Positions 53,023 through 61,681 of a DNA stretch of 64,000 bases are shown in pieces. Numbering within the stretch: the first letter of the stretch is position 1; every line of letters starts with the position of its first letter. This DNA is from JABMOW01 sp964409335 (lineage in GTDB: Bacteria; Fidelibacterota; Marinisomatia; SCGC-AAA003-L08; JACNLC01): contig CAYPCW010000006.1 of assembly GCA_964409335.1 (NCBI GenBank), positions 6,266 to 70,265 on the forward strand, written 5' to 3'. The translations under genes and the position numbers were made by a program. The notes under the pieces are model-generated. The model did no database searches and was not told the origin of the DNA. It worked only from the letters and a program-made list of their open reading frames with translations.

Positions 53023-53919
53023 TTAGCGCCATACCTTCGAAATGCCGAAACCCAGTACATTGCCGGCAGCGCCTAAGTTTTGATATCCGATGTCCACCAT
53101 ATATTTTTTTACCGGGATCCTGATACCGCCGGCCATCCCGGCAGTCAATGCATGAAATGCTTCTCCCCATGCCAAATTCTGCTTCTCGGAACTTGTGCTT
53201 ACCCATACTGTGGAACCCCGGTTCATCGAAAATTCTCCCGCAAAGATCAGTAACGGATCACCCATGCTGGAATACTGATAATCTACCGATAGCACTGCAG
53301 GGAGATGCAGGGTATGGTAAAATATTGAATACCGGATAACCCCCTTCACTGGTTCATCGAAACCGGAATATGTGGATATCATTTTACCCGCGTTTTCTAA
53401 GGATAAACCGATGCCCATTCTATCATCCAATAACCGGCTTCGCACACCGGCGTTCATAAATATTCCCAACGCGCGATAGCTGCCGATCTGGCTGCGAATA
53501 CCACCCGCTGAAATCCCCCACGACAAACGATGGGCAAATACGGATTTAAATCCTGCACGAAAAATAATATCTTCGGCGGAAAAAGCCTCGCCGGTTGCGG
53601 AATCGGAAAACCGTCCGAAATTCATGACCGTCAGGTTCGCCGATACCACACCTGCAACTGACTGGGTAGTATAGTGGATGCCCTGCCCGGTAATGCCGGC
53701 GGGATAAGAAAAAAAATGAACGCCCACAGAACGACCATCGAATTCCATCACGGCAGGATTCCCGTTTAAAATATCGGTGGGTACAGCACCAGCGCCGTTC
53801 GTGAGTGATAATGAACGAATGGAAACGGGAATATCCAGCGCGCTGAATACGGGCTGCCCCGCAAGGGACGATGCCAGTACTAAAATAGTGGTGATGATAT
53901 ATCTGTCTTTAATTATCAA
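53023..53919 (-). CDS. PorQ/PorV-like outer-membrane beta-barrel protein
   Basis: A 298-residue protein with a signal peptide (cleavage near residue 22, LAGQPVFS). The mature start reads LDIPVSIRSLSLTNGAGAVP then TDILNGNPAVMEF, which is the early pattern of PorQ/PorV-type (UPF0164-like) barrels: a leucine-rich first turn, a Gly-rich second strand and NPA. The remainder alternates as a beta-barrel and ends VLGFGISKVWR. PorQ and PorV belong to type IX secretion, but no other secretion genes are here. The family call is from pattern, not search. Confidence 0.6.
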   Translation of the reverse strand: MIIKDRYIITTILVLASSLAGQPVFSALDIPVSIRSLSLTNGAGAVPTDILNGNPAVMEFDGRSVGVHFFSYPAGITGQGIHYTTQSVAGVVSANLTVMNFGRFSDSATGEAFSAEDIIFRAGFKSVFAHRLSWGISAGGIRSQIGSYRALGIFMNAGVRSRLLDDRMGIGLSLENAGKMISTYSGFDEPVKGVIRYSIFYHTLHLPAVLSVDYQYSSMGDPLLIFAGEFSMNRGSTVWVSTSSEKQNLAWGEAFHALTAGMAGGIRIPVKKYMVDIGYQNLGAAGNVLGFGISKVWR

Positions 53920-53980
53920 TGTAAATCATCCGATTATCCGGCTGAAAAATTATCACCGCCCTCATGAAGGATAATTCATC

Positions 53981-54946
53981 TTAATTGGGAAGTTCATCTT
54001 TATGTGGAATTCCGTCTACAGGGATGCCCAGATCTTCCAGCGCTTCCTCCAGTTCCCACTGCATGAGTTTTTTACGGTTTCGGTACCGTTTGATAATATA
54101 ACCGCCAGTGAGGATAATAGGCAAAATAACAAGAATAATGCTGGAGATTTCCAGCAGAAACAGCCAGTTATAATTTTTCCGGATGAATTCAACGTATTTT
54201 TCCTGAAAATCCAGCAGGTCGTCCCGGGTCACCGATTGAAAAGCCGTTGTAAAATCCATACGGCGGACTGCATTATCCGGATTTACGGACCGGTTCATCT
54301 GTTCAAAGATGAGGGAAAAGACCGGCTGTCCGTAATAGTATTCCATGGCTTCAATTGCCGCTGCAGATTGACCATACGCCAGGTTAACGGAATGTGTCTG
54401 TTGTGTCTGCATACTATAAAGCCGGGAGATCGGGATGAGTTGTCCCCGCCATTTTGCCTGGGAAATTCGTAACTTGTACAGGATTGAAAATTCTCCGGAT
54501 GACCGCATCGCCAGTCCTTCCACAAACCATACCGGGATCGTTGCAGAGTTTTGAACCCGGTAAACGTACATATGGTTAAGTTCGTGGACGATCACATCCA
54601 TGAACCGGTTCATGGAAATATGAATGATGGCAGGAGATTGAAGTACAATGCGGGACATGCCCGGCATCGCGACGGCGATACTCCATTCGGGAGAATGTCC
54701 CCGGGTCTGCCGGATAAATTCATCATGAGTTGCGACTAAAATGATCGAGAATGGGCCTGGGGTTATTGCTCCGAAATCTTCAGCCATGTCGTGTGCAGAC
54801 TGAATGATATGATCCGTCAGTTCCAGCCTGAATTGCTCATCACCAGTATCCATCTGAAGCGTGCAGTCACCCAAAACGGTCGGGAAAGGGTCTGCGAACA
54901 GAATGGATACTGCCAGCGTGAAACACAGGAGGAGGCCATTCTTCAT
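53981..54946 (-). CDS. Membrane-anchored gluzincin peptidase (peptidase MA-like)
   Basis: A 321-residue protein with signal peptide (1-19), a periplasmic metallopeptidase domain and one C-terminal membrane segment (about 268-290), then a short charged tail (RNRKKLMQWELEEALEDLG). The zinc motif is HELNH (His121, Glu122, His125) with a third ligand in WFVEGLAM (Glu143). The peptidase MA-like fold is shared with the peptidase part of the 1037-residue protein at 16464-19577. It overlaps priA by 4 nt (ATGA), an accidental-looking coupling to DNA replication. Confidence 0.82.
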   Translation of the reverse strand: MKNGLLLCFTLAVSILFADPFPTVLGDCTLQMDTGDEQFRLELTDHIIQSAHDMAEDFGAITPGPFSIILVATHDEFIRQTRGHSPEWSIAVAMPGMSRIVLQSPAIIHISMNRFMDVIVHELNHMYVYRVQNSATIPVWFVEGLAMRSSGEFSILYKLRISQAKWRGQLIPISRLYSMQTQQTHSVNLAYGQSAAAIEAMEYYYGQPVFSLIFEQMNRSVNPDNAVRRMDFTTAFQSVTRDDLLDFQEKYVEFIRKNYNWLFLLEISSIILVILPIILTGGYIIKRYRNRKKLMQWELEEALEDLGIPVDGIPHKDELPN

Positions 54947-57162
54947 AACACGCTTATGGGATCGGGAATAAATTGAATCCTAACGCCTCTCGCCTGATTT
55001 TTAAAAGTTGCAGATTCAAACCATTGAATCAGGCGGCGTTGCAAGATCATCGGATGAGCTGCCGGCTGTTTGATGAGAATATGAAACCGCCAGTGCATCC
55101 GGATTCTTTCAATGGGTGCGGGTGCAGGACCCAGTACCTCAAGCCGGGGGACTTTTTTAAGTAACCTGCCCCACAAAACGGCTGTTTCCTCTACAGTCTG
55201 TTTTTTTTTACCAGTGAACAGGAGTCTTGACAACCGTGAAAATGGTGGATAAGACAATTCCCGGCGTTCTGCCAGTACCTGGTTATAAAACCGGTGGGTG
55301 TCCAACCGGGATGCATTTTGGATATACGGATCATCGGGATTGTACGTTTGGATGATCGCCCTCCCTGGTTTCTTTCCCCTCCCGGCCCTGCCGCATACCT
55401 GATATACCAGTTGGAAAACCCGTTCTCCGGCACGAAAATCAGGGAAGAATAAACCGGAGTCCGCGTTGATGATCCCGACCAGTGTCACATTTTCAAAGTC
55501 CAACCCTTTGGCGATCATCTGGGTACCTAAGAGAATGTCCGCATCGCGATTACCGAATTTTTCAAGGAGCCGGTGATGCGAACCTCTGTTACGGACGGTG
55601 TCCTGATCCATCCTGATCACACGGGCGCCGGTAAATAACCGCTCCACTTCTTCTTCCACTTTTTGAGTGCCGGTTCCTGTTAATTGAATGTCCTCGCTGC
55701 CACACCAACTGCAGGCAGCCGGTACCGGCTGAGAGGACTGGCAGTAATGGCAAATCAATTTGTTCAGTAGTTTATGGTAGGTCATTGAAACGGAGCACTG
55801 GTGGCATTGAGTGACCTGACCACATTTCAGACACCAGAGGACCATCGAATATCCCCGCCGGTTACGAAGCAGAATGATCTGTTCCTGACGGGAGAGAGAG
55901 CTCTGAATTTCGACGATCAATTCCCGGCTGAAAATCGTACTTTCGGGTTTTTCTTCCCGATAAATCAATTTCATATCGACGAGTTTTACTTGGGGATACG
56001 TTGCCATTCCGTACCTTTTGGTAAGGCGGAGGACCGAATATTTTTCCGTTAACCCGTTAAAATAAGATTCAAGGCTGGGAGTGGCGCTGGTTAAGACGAC
56101 AGCAGCATGGGCAAACTGCCCGCGCACCATTGCCACATCCCGTGCATGGTAGAATGGAGTTGAGCCCTCCTGTTTGTACGAAGATTCCTGTTCTTCGTCG
56201 ATAATGATGAGCCCCAGATTTTCTAAAGGGGCAAAAATCGCACTGCGGGCGCCCACCACCACCGAATAATTGTTGTGTTTCAACTGTCGCCATGTCCAGC
56301 CTTTCTCGGCGCGGGTCATGGCGCTGTGCCATAAGGCGACACGGTCGCCAAAGGCATATCGGAATCGTTTTGCCACCTGCGGCGTTAACGCAATTTCAGG
56401 AACAAGTACCAATACAGATTTCCCCCCGCTGACCGTATCCTGGGCTAATTTCAGATAAACTTCCGTTTTCCCACTACCGGTAACCCCGTGAAGAAGGAAG
56501 GGTGAGAACCGTTTTGCATGTACCGATTTCGAAATTTCACTATAAACGGTTTCCTGCTCTTCTGAAAGCACAATCCTGCGGGGAATCCCTGGCGCCATAA
56601 TATCGAATGGGTCATAAATCCGGGGCTGACGGGTCATGGTCACCCAGCCGATCGCCTCTAACCTACGGCAGATCGACAGCGGAGAGGACGCAGCCGCTTT
56701 TAAAGAGGCGACACGCACAGGGTCCTCCACGGATGCCAAAATCTCGAGAATTCTTCTTTGGGCATGCGCAGTTGGCCGAATCTGAGAAATCCCGTCAAAT
56801 CCCGTCTGGGTGATTTGTACAAACGGGTCCACGTGGGGTGAGTACTCGTCCATAAAATTCAAAGGAATGGCGCTTTTCAGTACCCGTCCGATGGGGGCGA
56901 CATAATACGTACACATCCACTCCATCGTAGACCATAATTCGTCCGGGAGGGTCAATGTATCGTCGCTAATGGATGAAATCTCTTTGAATTCCCCCTTGAA
57001 GCCGGATGTGTCCGATGTGCCTGTGACAAATCCGATGCGGCTTGAATTTCCCAACTCCACCCGTACACAAACCCCCGGGCGGATGGTATTCCGAAGTTTA
57101 CCCGGAACCAGATAGTCGAAGGTTCGAAATTGCTGAAGCGGAAATGATACGCTGGCATACAT
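54943..57162 (-). CDS. priA: Primosomal replication protein N' (helicase PriA)
   Basis: Restarts stalled forks. Motifs: N-terminal FPLQQFRTFDYLVPGKL; Walker A LLHGVTGSGKTEVYLKLA; IIIDEEQESSYKQEGS (DEEx box, with Gln where His is usual); ATPSLESYFNG; the zinc-binding insert CLKCGQVTQCHQCSVS then CHYCQSS and CSWCGSEDI (eight Cys); ILLGTQMIAKGLDFENVTLVG and QVCGRAGRGKKPG. The start preferred is ATG 57162 (MYASVSFPLQQF), since the frame from 57204 adds 14 residues unlike PriA; neither has a clear ribosome binding site. Confidence 0.95.
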   Translation of the reverse strand: MYASVSFPLQQFRTFDYLVPGKLRNTIRPGVCVRVELGNSSRIGFVTGTSDTSGFKGEFKEISSISDDTLTLPDELWSTMEWMCTYYVAPIGRVLKSAIPLNFMDEYSPHVDPFVQITQTGFDGISQIRPTAHAQRRILEILASVEDPVRVASLKAAASSPLSICRRLEAIGWVTMTRQPRIYDPFDIMAPGIPRRIVLSEEQETVYSEISKSVHAKRFSPFLLHGVTGSGKTEVYLKLAQDTVSGGKSVLVLVPEIALTPQVAKRFRYAFGDRVALWHSAMTRAEKGWTWRQLKHNNYSVVVGARSAIFAPLENLGLIIIDEEQESSYKQEGSTPFYHARDVAMVRGQFAHAAVVLTSATPSLESYFNGLTEKYSVLRLTKRYGMATYPQVKLVDMKLIYREEKPESTIFSRELIVEIQSSLSRQEQIILLRNRRGYSMVLWCLKCGQVTQCHQCSVSMTYHKLLNKLICHYCQSSQPVPAACSWCGSEDIQLTGTGTQKVEEEVERLFTGARVIRMDQDTVRNRGSHHRLLEKFGNRDADILLGTQMIAKGLDFENVTLVGIINADSGLFFPDFRAGERVFQLVYQVCGRAGRGKKPGRAIIQTYNPDDPYIQNASRLDTHRFYNQVLAERRELSYPPFSRLSRLLFTGKKKQTVEETAVLWGRLLKKVPRLEVLGPAPAPIERIRMHWRFHILIKQPAAHPMILQRRLIQWFESATFKNQARGVRIQFIPDPISVL

Positions 57163-57581
57163 TGGGATAAATTTACAGAGGTGAAGCCATTGATACTTAG
57201 CCATTCAAGGCTCATGGGTTGCGTTTTTCCGGCAACCAACGATTATCATTGATAGCAGATCGGTCCCGTTTTCAGTTTCATTCTTCGGCACACCGGTCAG
57301 GATCAGAAATATTTCATGGTCTCCCCGACGAATGAACAGACCAGTGATCAATTTCGGTACAATACGTTTCGCATCAAATTTTCAGTGTTCCTGATACGTC
57401 CAATATTCGGTAAACTTACAGATGTTTTTTAAAGAAAATCTAAAGGGTTCCCTCCGGAGTGATTGACCCGGTCTCATTGACAGGGGGAACTTCCTGGATG
57501 TTTCATCGAATAATGAGTCGTTTGTCCGAATCCTCCCAAAGGGACAGGATCCAAAAATAGTCATTAGAATCTGGAATTAAT
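57163..57581. other. Divergent intergenic region between priA and the DUF2723 gene
   Basis: About 420 bases. A short hairpin (GGTTGC/GGCAACC, near 57215) lies close to priA. TTGAC-type hexamers occur near 57460-57480 without a matching -10. No gene recognised. Confidence 0.45.
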
Positions 57582-60335
57582 TTGAACAGTCAATACAATT
57601 TTTATAATCGGCTACTTTCAGGGGTGGTTTTTGCTTTTTCATTTGTTGTTTATCTGCTCACCATGGCACCAACGACATCCTTTTGGGACTGCGGTGAGTT
57701 TATTGCCACATCCGTGATCATGGGCGTTCCCCATCCGCCTGGGAGCCCGTTATTTTTAATTCTCGGAAGCGTATTCTCACATCTTCCATTTTTCAGTGAT
57801 GTGGGTGCGCGGGTCAATTTAATCTCTCCCATCGTCAGCGCCGCCTCCGTGTTGCTTTTGTATCTGATCATTGTTCAATTGATAGAAGAGTGGAGAGGTC
57901 CCGTTAAAAATACCGTAGATGCATTTATCTCTTTTGGCGGTGCAATCCTGGGTGCCCTCACCTTTGCTTTTACGGATTCTCACTGGTTCAATGCTGTCGA
58001 AGCAGAAGTGTACGCCATGTCCACTTTTTTTACGGCAATCATTGTGTGGCTGATCCTGAGATGGGCACAAAATACGGGGAAACCGGGGAACGTCCGTTAT
58101 ATTCTGCTTATCGCCTATTGTGTCGGGCTGGCCATTGGGATACATCTTCTGAATCTATTGACGCTTCCTTTTGTTGCGCTGATCATCTATTATATAAAAT
58201 ACAAGGTCAACCCCCTGAGCTTTATCGCGGTTGTGGCGATGACCGCATTTGCTTTCGGGCTGGTATATCTTGGAGTGATAAAAGGCATCCCGAATCTTCT
58301 GGATAAAACCGGACTCATGTTTACTATTTTGGTTTTGGTGGGTGTATTCGTCGCCGCCATTATTTTTATCCGGTATAAAATTCCGATTCCGGCGACGTTG
58401 TTCGCCAGCCTGGCGTTGATCGTGGTCGGGTATTCCACATACACGGTCATCTTCATCCGCGCAAAACAAAATCCGGCGATCAACGAAAATGCACCTGATA
58501 CCATCAAAGGCGCCATATCCTATCTCAATCGGGAGCAATATGGCGACTGGGATATTTTCAGCCGGACTGAAACACTTCAGCGGGCAGAAAACGTATATTG
58601 GAAAAGATACACCACCAACATTAATAATCCAAAACCGGAGGAAGTCCGGTCATTTATCTGGAATTACCAGGTGACGGAAATGTATCTCCGTTATTTTGCC
58701 TGGCAGTTCATCGGCAGAGGGGATATGAACTGGCCGGTTAAAAATCTAAAAGGTAAGGTTATCCGGTATAAAGATGGGATAAATCCAACCCGATATCTCA
58801 TACCGCTTCCTTTTCTTTTGGGGTTGCTGGGTATGGGACACCATTTTAAAAAAGACTGGAAAAGAGCCTTGGCGGTCATGGCGTTGTTCATCACGACGGG
58901 ATTGCTGATCATCCTCTACCTGAACCAATACGATCCCCAGCCCCGGGAGCGGGATTATTCATATGTGGGGAGTTTCTTCGCATTTTCCATTTGGATCGGT
59001 ATCGGGGTCGCCGGACTACTTGAAGTTATCCGCGATTTTTTCAAAAATACAGGTTCAGCCCGGACATTTACCGCAACGACGTTAATTGCATTATTTTTGA
59101 TCATGCCTGTCTCGATGATGGCCAAAGACTACAGAGAACATGACCGGTCAGGAAATTATGTTGCCTGGGATTATGCCTACAATATGCTGAATTCCTGCGA
59201 ACCCGACGGGATCATCTTTACCAACGGAGATAATGACACTTTTCCCCTCTGGTATTTGCAGGAAGTGAAGGGTATCCGCAAGGATATTCGGGTAGTGAAC
59301 CTCAGCTTATTGAATACACCCTGGTACGTCCGCCAGCTTCGGGATGATCCGCCGTCAATCCCCATCGAAATGAGCGACAGGGATATTGACAACATCACGC
59401 CCATCGGATGGAATAGCAAAACTGTCGAACTCAGTGGTCCCAACGGCGCAGCCGATGCCATATCATGGGAATTGAATCCGACTTACGGCGGACGATATCT
59501 CAGGGTGCAGGATTTGATGATTTATCGAATATTGGCGGACATTAACTGGAAACGCCCTGTCTATTTTGCGGTTACCGTTTCTCCTGAAAATCAAATTGGC
59601 CTGGACCATTATCTGCAGATGGAAGGGCTGGTGTACCGGGTGACATCCGTTTTGAATTCGGATATCAATTATGACCGGATGCTCCAAAATATCACCCAAA
59701 CCGGCAATCCGGATAAATTTATCGTGACCGCAGAAGATTATATTGCGCATATGGCGACGGGAGATGGTGTTTACCGATATCGAAATTTGGATAATCCCAA
59801 TGTGTATTATAATTCAAATATCCAGCGGCTGATACAAAATTACCGGTCAGGGTTTCTTCGACTGGCGCTGGATGATGTGTATTCACCGGACTCATCCCGG
59901 ATAGAAAATGCCTACCGGGTACTCAAAGATATGGATTCCTCTTTTCCGGTGGAGGTCCTTCCTTACAATAATACGGATCTGGAATTTCAAATTGCACGAT
60001 TATATAACCGGACAGGAGATGAGAAAGAATTTCGATCCCGCCTGAAGAATCTCGAAAATGAAAAAGAGTTGTCCCTCGAAACAAGATATTATATGGGACA
60101 GATCTATTTGAATGATTTGAGCGACTATCCGGCGGCTATCCGGATCTTCAAAAAACTATACGAAATGCCGGAGTACACCGGAATACAGGAAATCATGCTA
60201 AGCCTGGTGCAGGCGTACTCACGAAACGACCAAAAGGATGAAGCAACTGCCATTCTCGAAAACTGGTTGATTATCAATCCGAATGATAGTGAAGCGATAA
60301 AAATGATCGACGTTTTGAAGAAAGATCCGTCATAG
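57582..60335 (+). CDS. DUF2723 membrane protein with C-terminal TPR-like region
   Basis: A 917-residue inner-membrane protein. The N-terminal LTMAPTTSFWDCGEFIATSV then PHPPGSPLFLILG is the DUF2723 signature, related to protein O-mannosyltransferase-like GT-C enzymes. There are about twelve membrane segments to residue 525, then a soluble part with EHDRSGNYVAWDYAYNML, FTNGDNDTFPLWYLQE, and TPR-like helices at the end (ETRYYMGQIYLNDLSDYPAAI). It starts at TTG 57582 with GGA about 8 nt upstream. It likely transfers sugar from a lipid carrier; the following gene is a glycosyltransferase. Confidence 0.9.
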   Translation: MNSQYNFYNRLLSGVVFAFSFVVYLLTMAPTTSFWDCGEFIATSVIMGVPHPPGSPLFLILGSVFSHLPFFSDVGARVNLISPIVSAASVLLLYLIIVQLIEEWRGPVKNTVDAFISFGGAILGALTFAFTDSHWFNAVEAEVYAMSTFFTAIIVWLILRWAQNTGKPGNVRYILLIAYCVGLAIGIHLLNLLTLPFVALIIYYIKYKVNPLSFIAVVAMTAFAFGLVYLGVIKGIPNLLDKTGLMFTILVLVGVFVAAIIFIRYKIPIPATLFASLALIVVGYSTYTVIFIRAKQNPAINENAPDTIKGAISYLNREQYGDWDIFSRTETLQRAENVYWKRYTTNINNPKPEEVRSFIWNYQVTEMYLRYFAWQFIGRGDMNWPVKNLKGKVIRYKDGINPTRYLIPLPFLLGLLGMGHHFKKDWKRALAVMALFITTGLLIILYLNQYDPQPRERDYSYVGSFFAFSIWIGIGVAGLLEVIRDFFKNTGSARTFTATTLIALFLIMPVSMMAKDYREHDRSGNYVAWDYAYNMLNSCEPDGIIFTNGDNDTFPLWYLQEVKGIRKDIRVVNLSLLNTPWYVRQLRDDPPSIPIEMSDRDIDNITPIGWNSKTVELSGPNGAADAISWELNPTYGGRYLRVQDLMIYRILADINWKRPVYFAVTVSPENQIGLDHYLQMEGLVYRVTSVLNSDINYDRMLQNITQTGNPDKFIVTAEDYIAHMATGDGVYRYRNLDNPNVYYNSNIQRLIQNYRSGFLRLALDDVYSPDSSRIENAYRVLKDMDSSFPVEVLPYNNTDLEFQIARLYNRTGDEKEFRSRLKNLENEKELSLETRYYMGQIYLNDLSDYPAAIRIFKKLYEMPEYTGIQEIMLSLVQAYSRNDQKDEATAILENWLIINPNDSEAIKMIDVLKKDPS

Positions 60336-61390
60336 ACCGTCCCCTTGTTTCTGTTGTTATCCCTCATTATAACGGTGTGGATATTCTCACCGGCTGCCTG
60401 GATTCATTGGAAAACACCGGCTATTACCCCTTAGAAATCGTGGTGGCAGATAACGGATCGACGGATGACAGCGTCGTAGTTGTGAAAGACCGGTACCCTG
60501 ACGTTCACATCCTAAAACTGCATGAAAACATGGGATTTGCCGGTGGATGTAACCGGGGTGTTGAACAGGCGGCAGGGGAGTACATCCTCATTTTAAACAA
60601 TGACACCATCCATGAGCCGGGCTGGATTGAACCCATGGTTGGGTTACTGGAATCTGATCATCATATATCGGCGGTACAACCTAAAATCCTCAACTTTCAC
60701 CATCGTGACACCTTCGACTATGCCGGCGCATCCGGTGGATTTATGGATCGGTTCTGTTTTCCCTTCACCCGGGGTCGCGTTTTTGATAAACTGGAAAAAG
60801 ATACCGGCCAGTACGATGATTCGGTGGATATTTTCTGGGCATCAGGCACTGCCTTTCTTACCCGACGGGCGTTATTTCTTGAAACGGGTGGATTTGATGA
60901 AGCTCTGTTTGCCCACATGGAAGAGATCGATTACCACTGGAAATGCAGGTTGATGGGGTATCGGGTCGTGGTGCAGCCCACCTCCGTTGTGTACCATCTG
61001 GGCGGTGCAACACTGGCATATGCTTCCCCTCATAAAACCTATCTAAACCACCGGAACAGCCTGTTGCTCCTCATCACCAATTATGAAGCCCTGAATGCAG
61101 CGTTTCTGGGGATTCTCCGGTTTATGATGGAGATTATCTCGATATTAAGAGATGCCGTTGCCGGACGGATGGACCATGCAGGGGCACAGGTACGGGCGAT
61201 GTGGTGGCTGTGCACTCATGTGGAGATCATCAGATCACGCCGCAATACAATCAAGGCATTGCGAAAGATCAGCGATGCCGAAATGATGAAAATTCTGTAC
61301 CATCGGAGTCTCGTATTTGACTATTTTATTTTAGATATGAAAACGTACACAGATCTGATAACTTTGACCGAAAATAATCCTGTTAGCTGA
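60332..61390 (+). CDS. Glycosyltransferase family 2 (rhamnosyltransferase-like)
   Basis: A GT-A enzyme. The frame opens, in order, with IDRPLVSVVIPHYNGVDILT and goes on EIVVADNGSTDDSVVVVKDR, FAGGCNRGVEQAAGEYILILNNDT (DXD region), DIFWASGTAFLTRRALFLE, and FDEALFAHMEEIDYHWKCRL. The first strand VSVVIPHYNG is needed for nucleotide-sugar binding but lies upstream of the first standard start (GTG 60377). No ATG, GTG or TTG exists between 60290 and 60377 in this frame; ATA at 60332, which overlaps the DUF2723 stop (ATAG), is the best candidate. Start uncertain; the end is firm. It may glycosylate a surface polymer. Confidence 0.82.
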   Translation: MDRPLVSVVIPHYNGVDILTGCLDSLENTGYYPLEIVVADNGSTDDSVVVVKDRYPDVHILKLHENMGFAGGCNRGVEQAAGEYILILNNDTIHEPGWIEPMVGLLESDHHISAVQPKILNFHHRDTFDYAGASGGFMDRFCFPFTRGRVFDKLEKDTGQYDDSVDIFWASGTAFLTRRALFLETGGFDEALFAHMEEIDYHWKCRLMGYRVVVQPTSVVYHLGGATLAYASPHKTYLNHRNSLLLLITNYEALNAAFLGILRFMMEIISILRDAVAGRMDHAGAQVRAMWWLCTHVEIIRSRRNTIKALRKISDAEMMKILYHRSLVFDYFILDMKTYTDLITLTENNPVS

Positions 61391-61420
61391 ACCACGGATG
61401 GTCACAGATGACACGGATTT
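61391..61420. repeat. Degenerate CACGGATG-type repeat tract
   Basis: ACCACGGATGGTCACAGATG and the following ACACGGATTTT show three near-copies of (CAC)(A/G)GAT, each about 10-11 bp apart. Tracts of this kind are found in intergenic DNA of many bacteria. Function unknown. Confidence 0.35.
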
Positions 61421-61600
61421 TCTATTACGGGGTTTTCCTCTTTTCCGCGAAATTCCATAATCTGATTAATCTGCGATCCTGACATGCGGTAACCCTCAAA
61501 TCTGAATTCAGTTTGCAGATGACCATGGGTACCAATAAATTTGATCAGGTTAAGAGGAGAAGATATGGCAGACCTCCTGTTTGCCCGAAAGAAACACGGT
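61421..61600. other. Intergenic region upstream of phoB
   Basis: About 180 bases with no gene recognised. The GT2 gene ends at 61390 with no intrinsic terminator evident. Confidence 0.4.
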
Positions 61601-61638
61601 CATGATGACACTTCGTTGGCATGATGACACTTCGTTGA
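61601..61638. repeat. Tandem 19-bp duplication upstream of phoB
   Basis: CATGATGACACTTCGTTGG at 61601-61619 and CATGATGACACTTCGTTGA at 61620-61638, differing at the last base. It ends 6 bp before the Pho box. Confidence 0.9.
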
Positions 61639-61643
61639 AGAAA

Positions 61644-61674
61644 CTAACAAATTTCTAACAATACGGCGTTAACT
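61644..61674 (+). promoter_or_regulatory. Candidate Pho box and -10 element before phoB
   Basis: CTAACAA (61644-61650), spacer ATTT, CTAACAA (61655-61661): identical 7-bp repeats with 11-bp period. Eight bases later TAACTT (61670-61675) could be the -10 hexamer. The start codon is at 61682, so transcripts would be nearly leaderless. The geometry matches the site upstream of pstS. Confidence 0.55.
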
Positions 61675-61681
61675 TGACACC

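Noticed and set aside
57163..57204. 14-residue N-terminal extension of PriA
   Set aside because: Residues MAKYQWLHLCKFIP do not resemble PriA; the family start pattern begins at ATG 57162.
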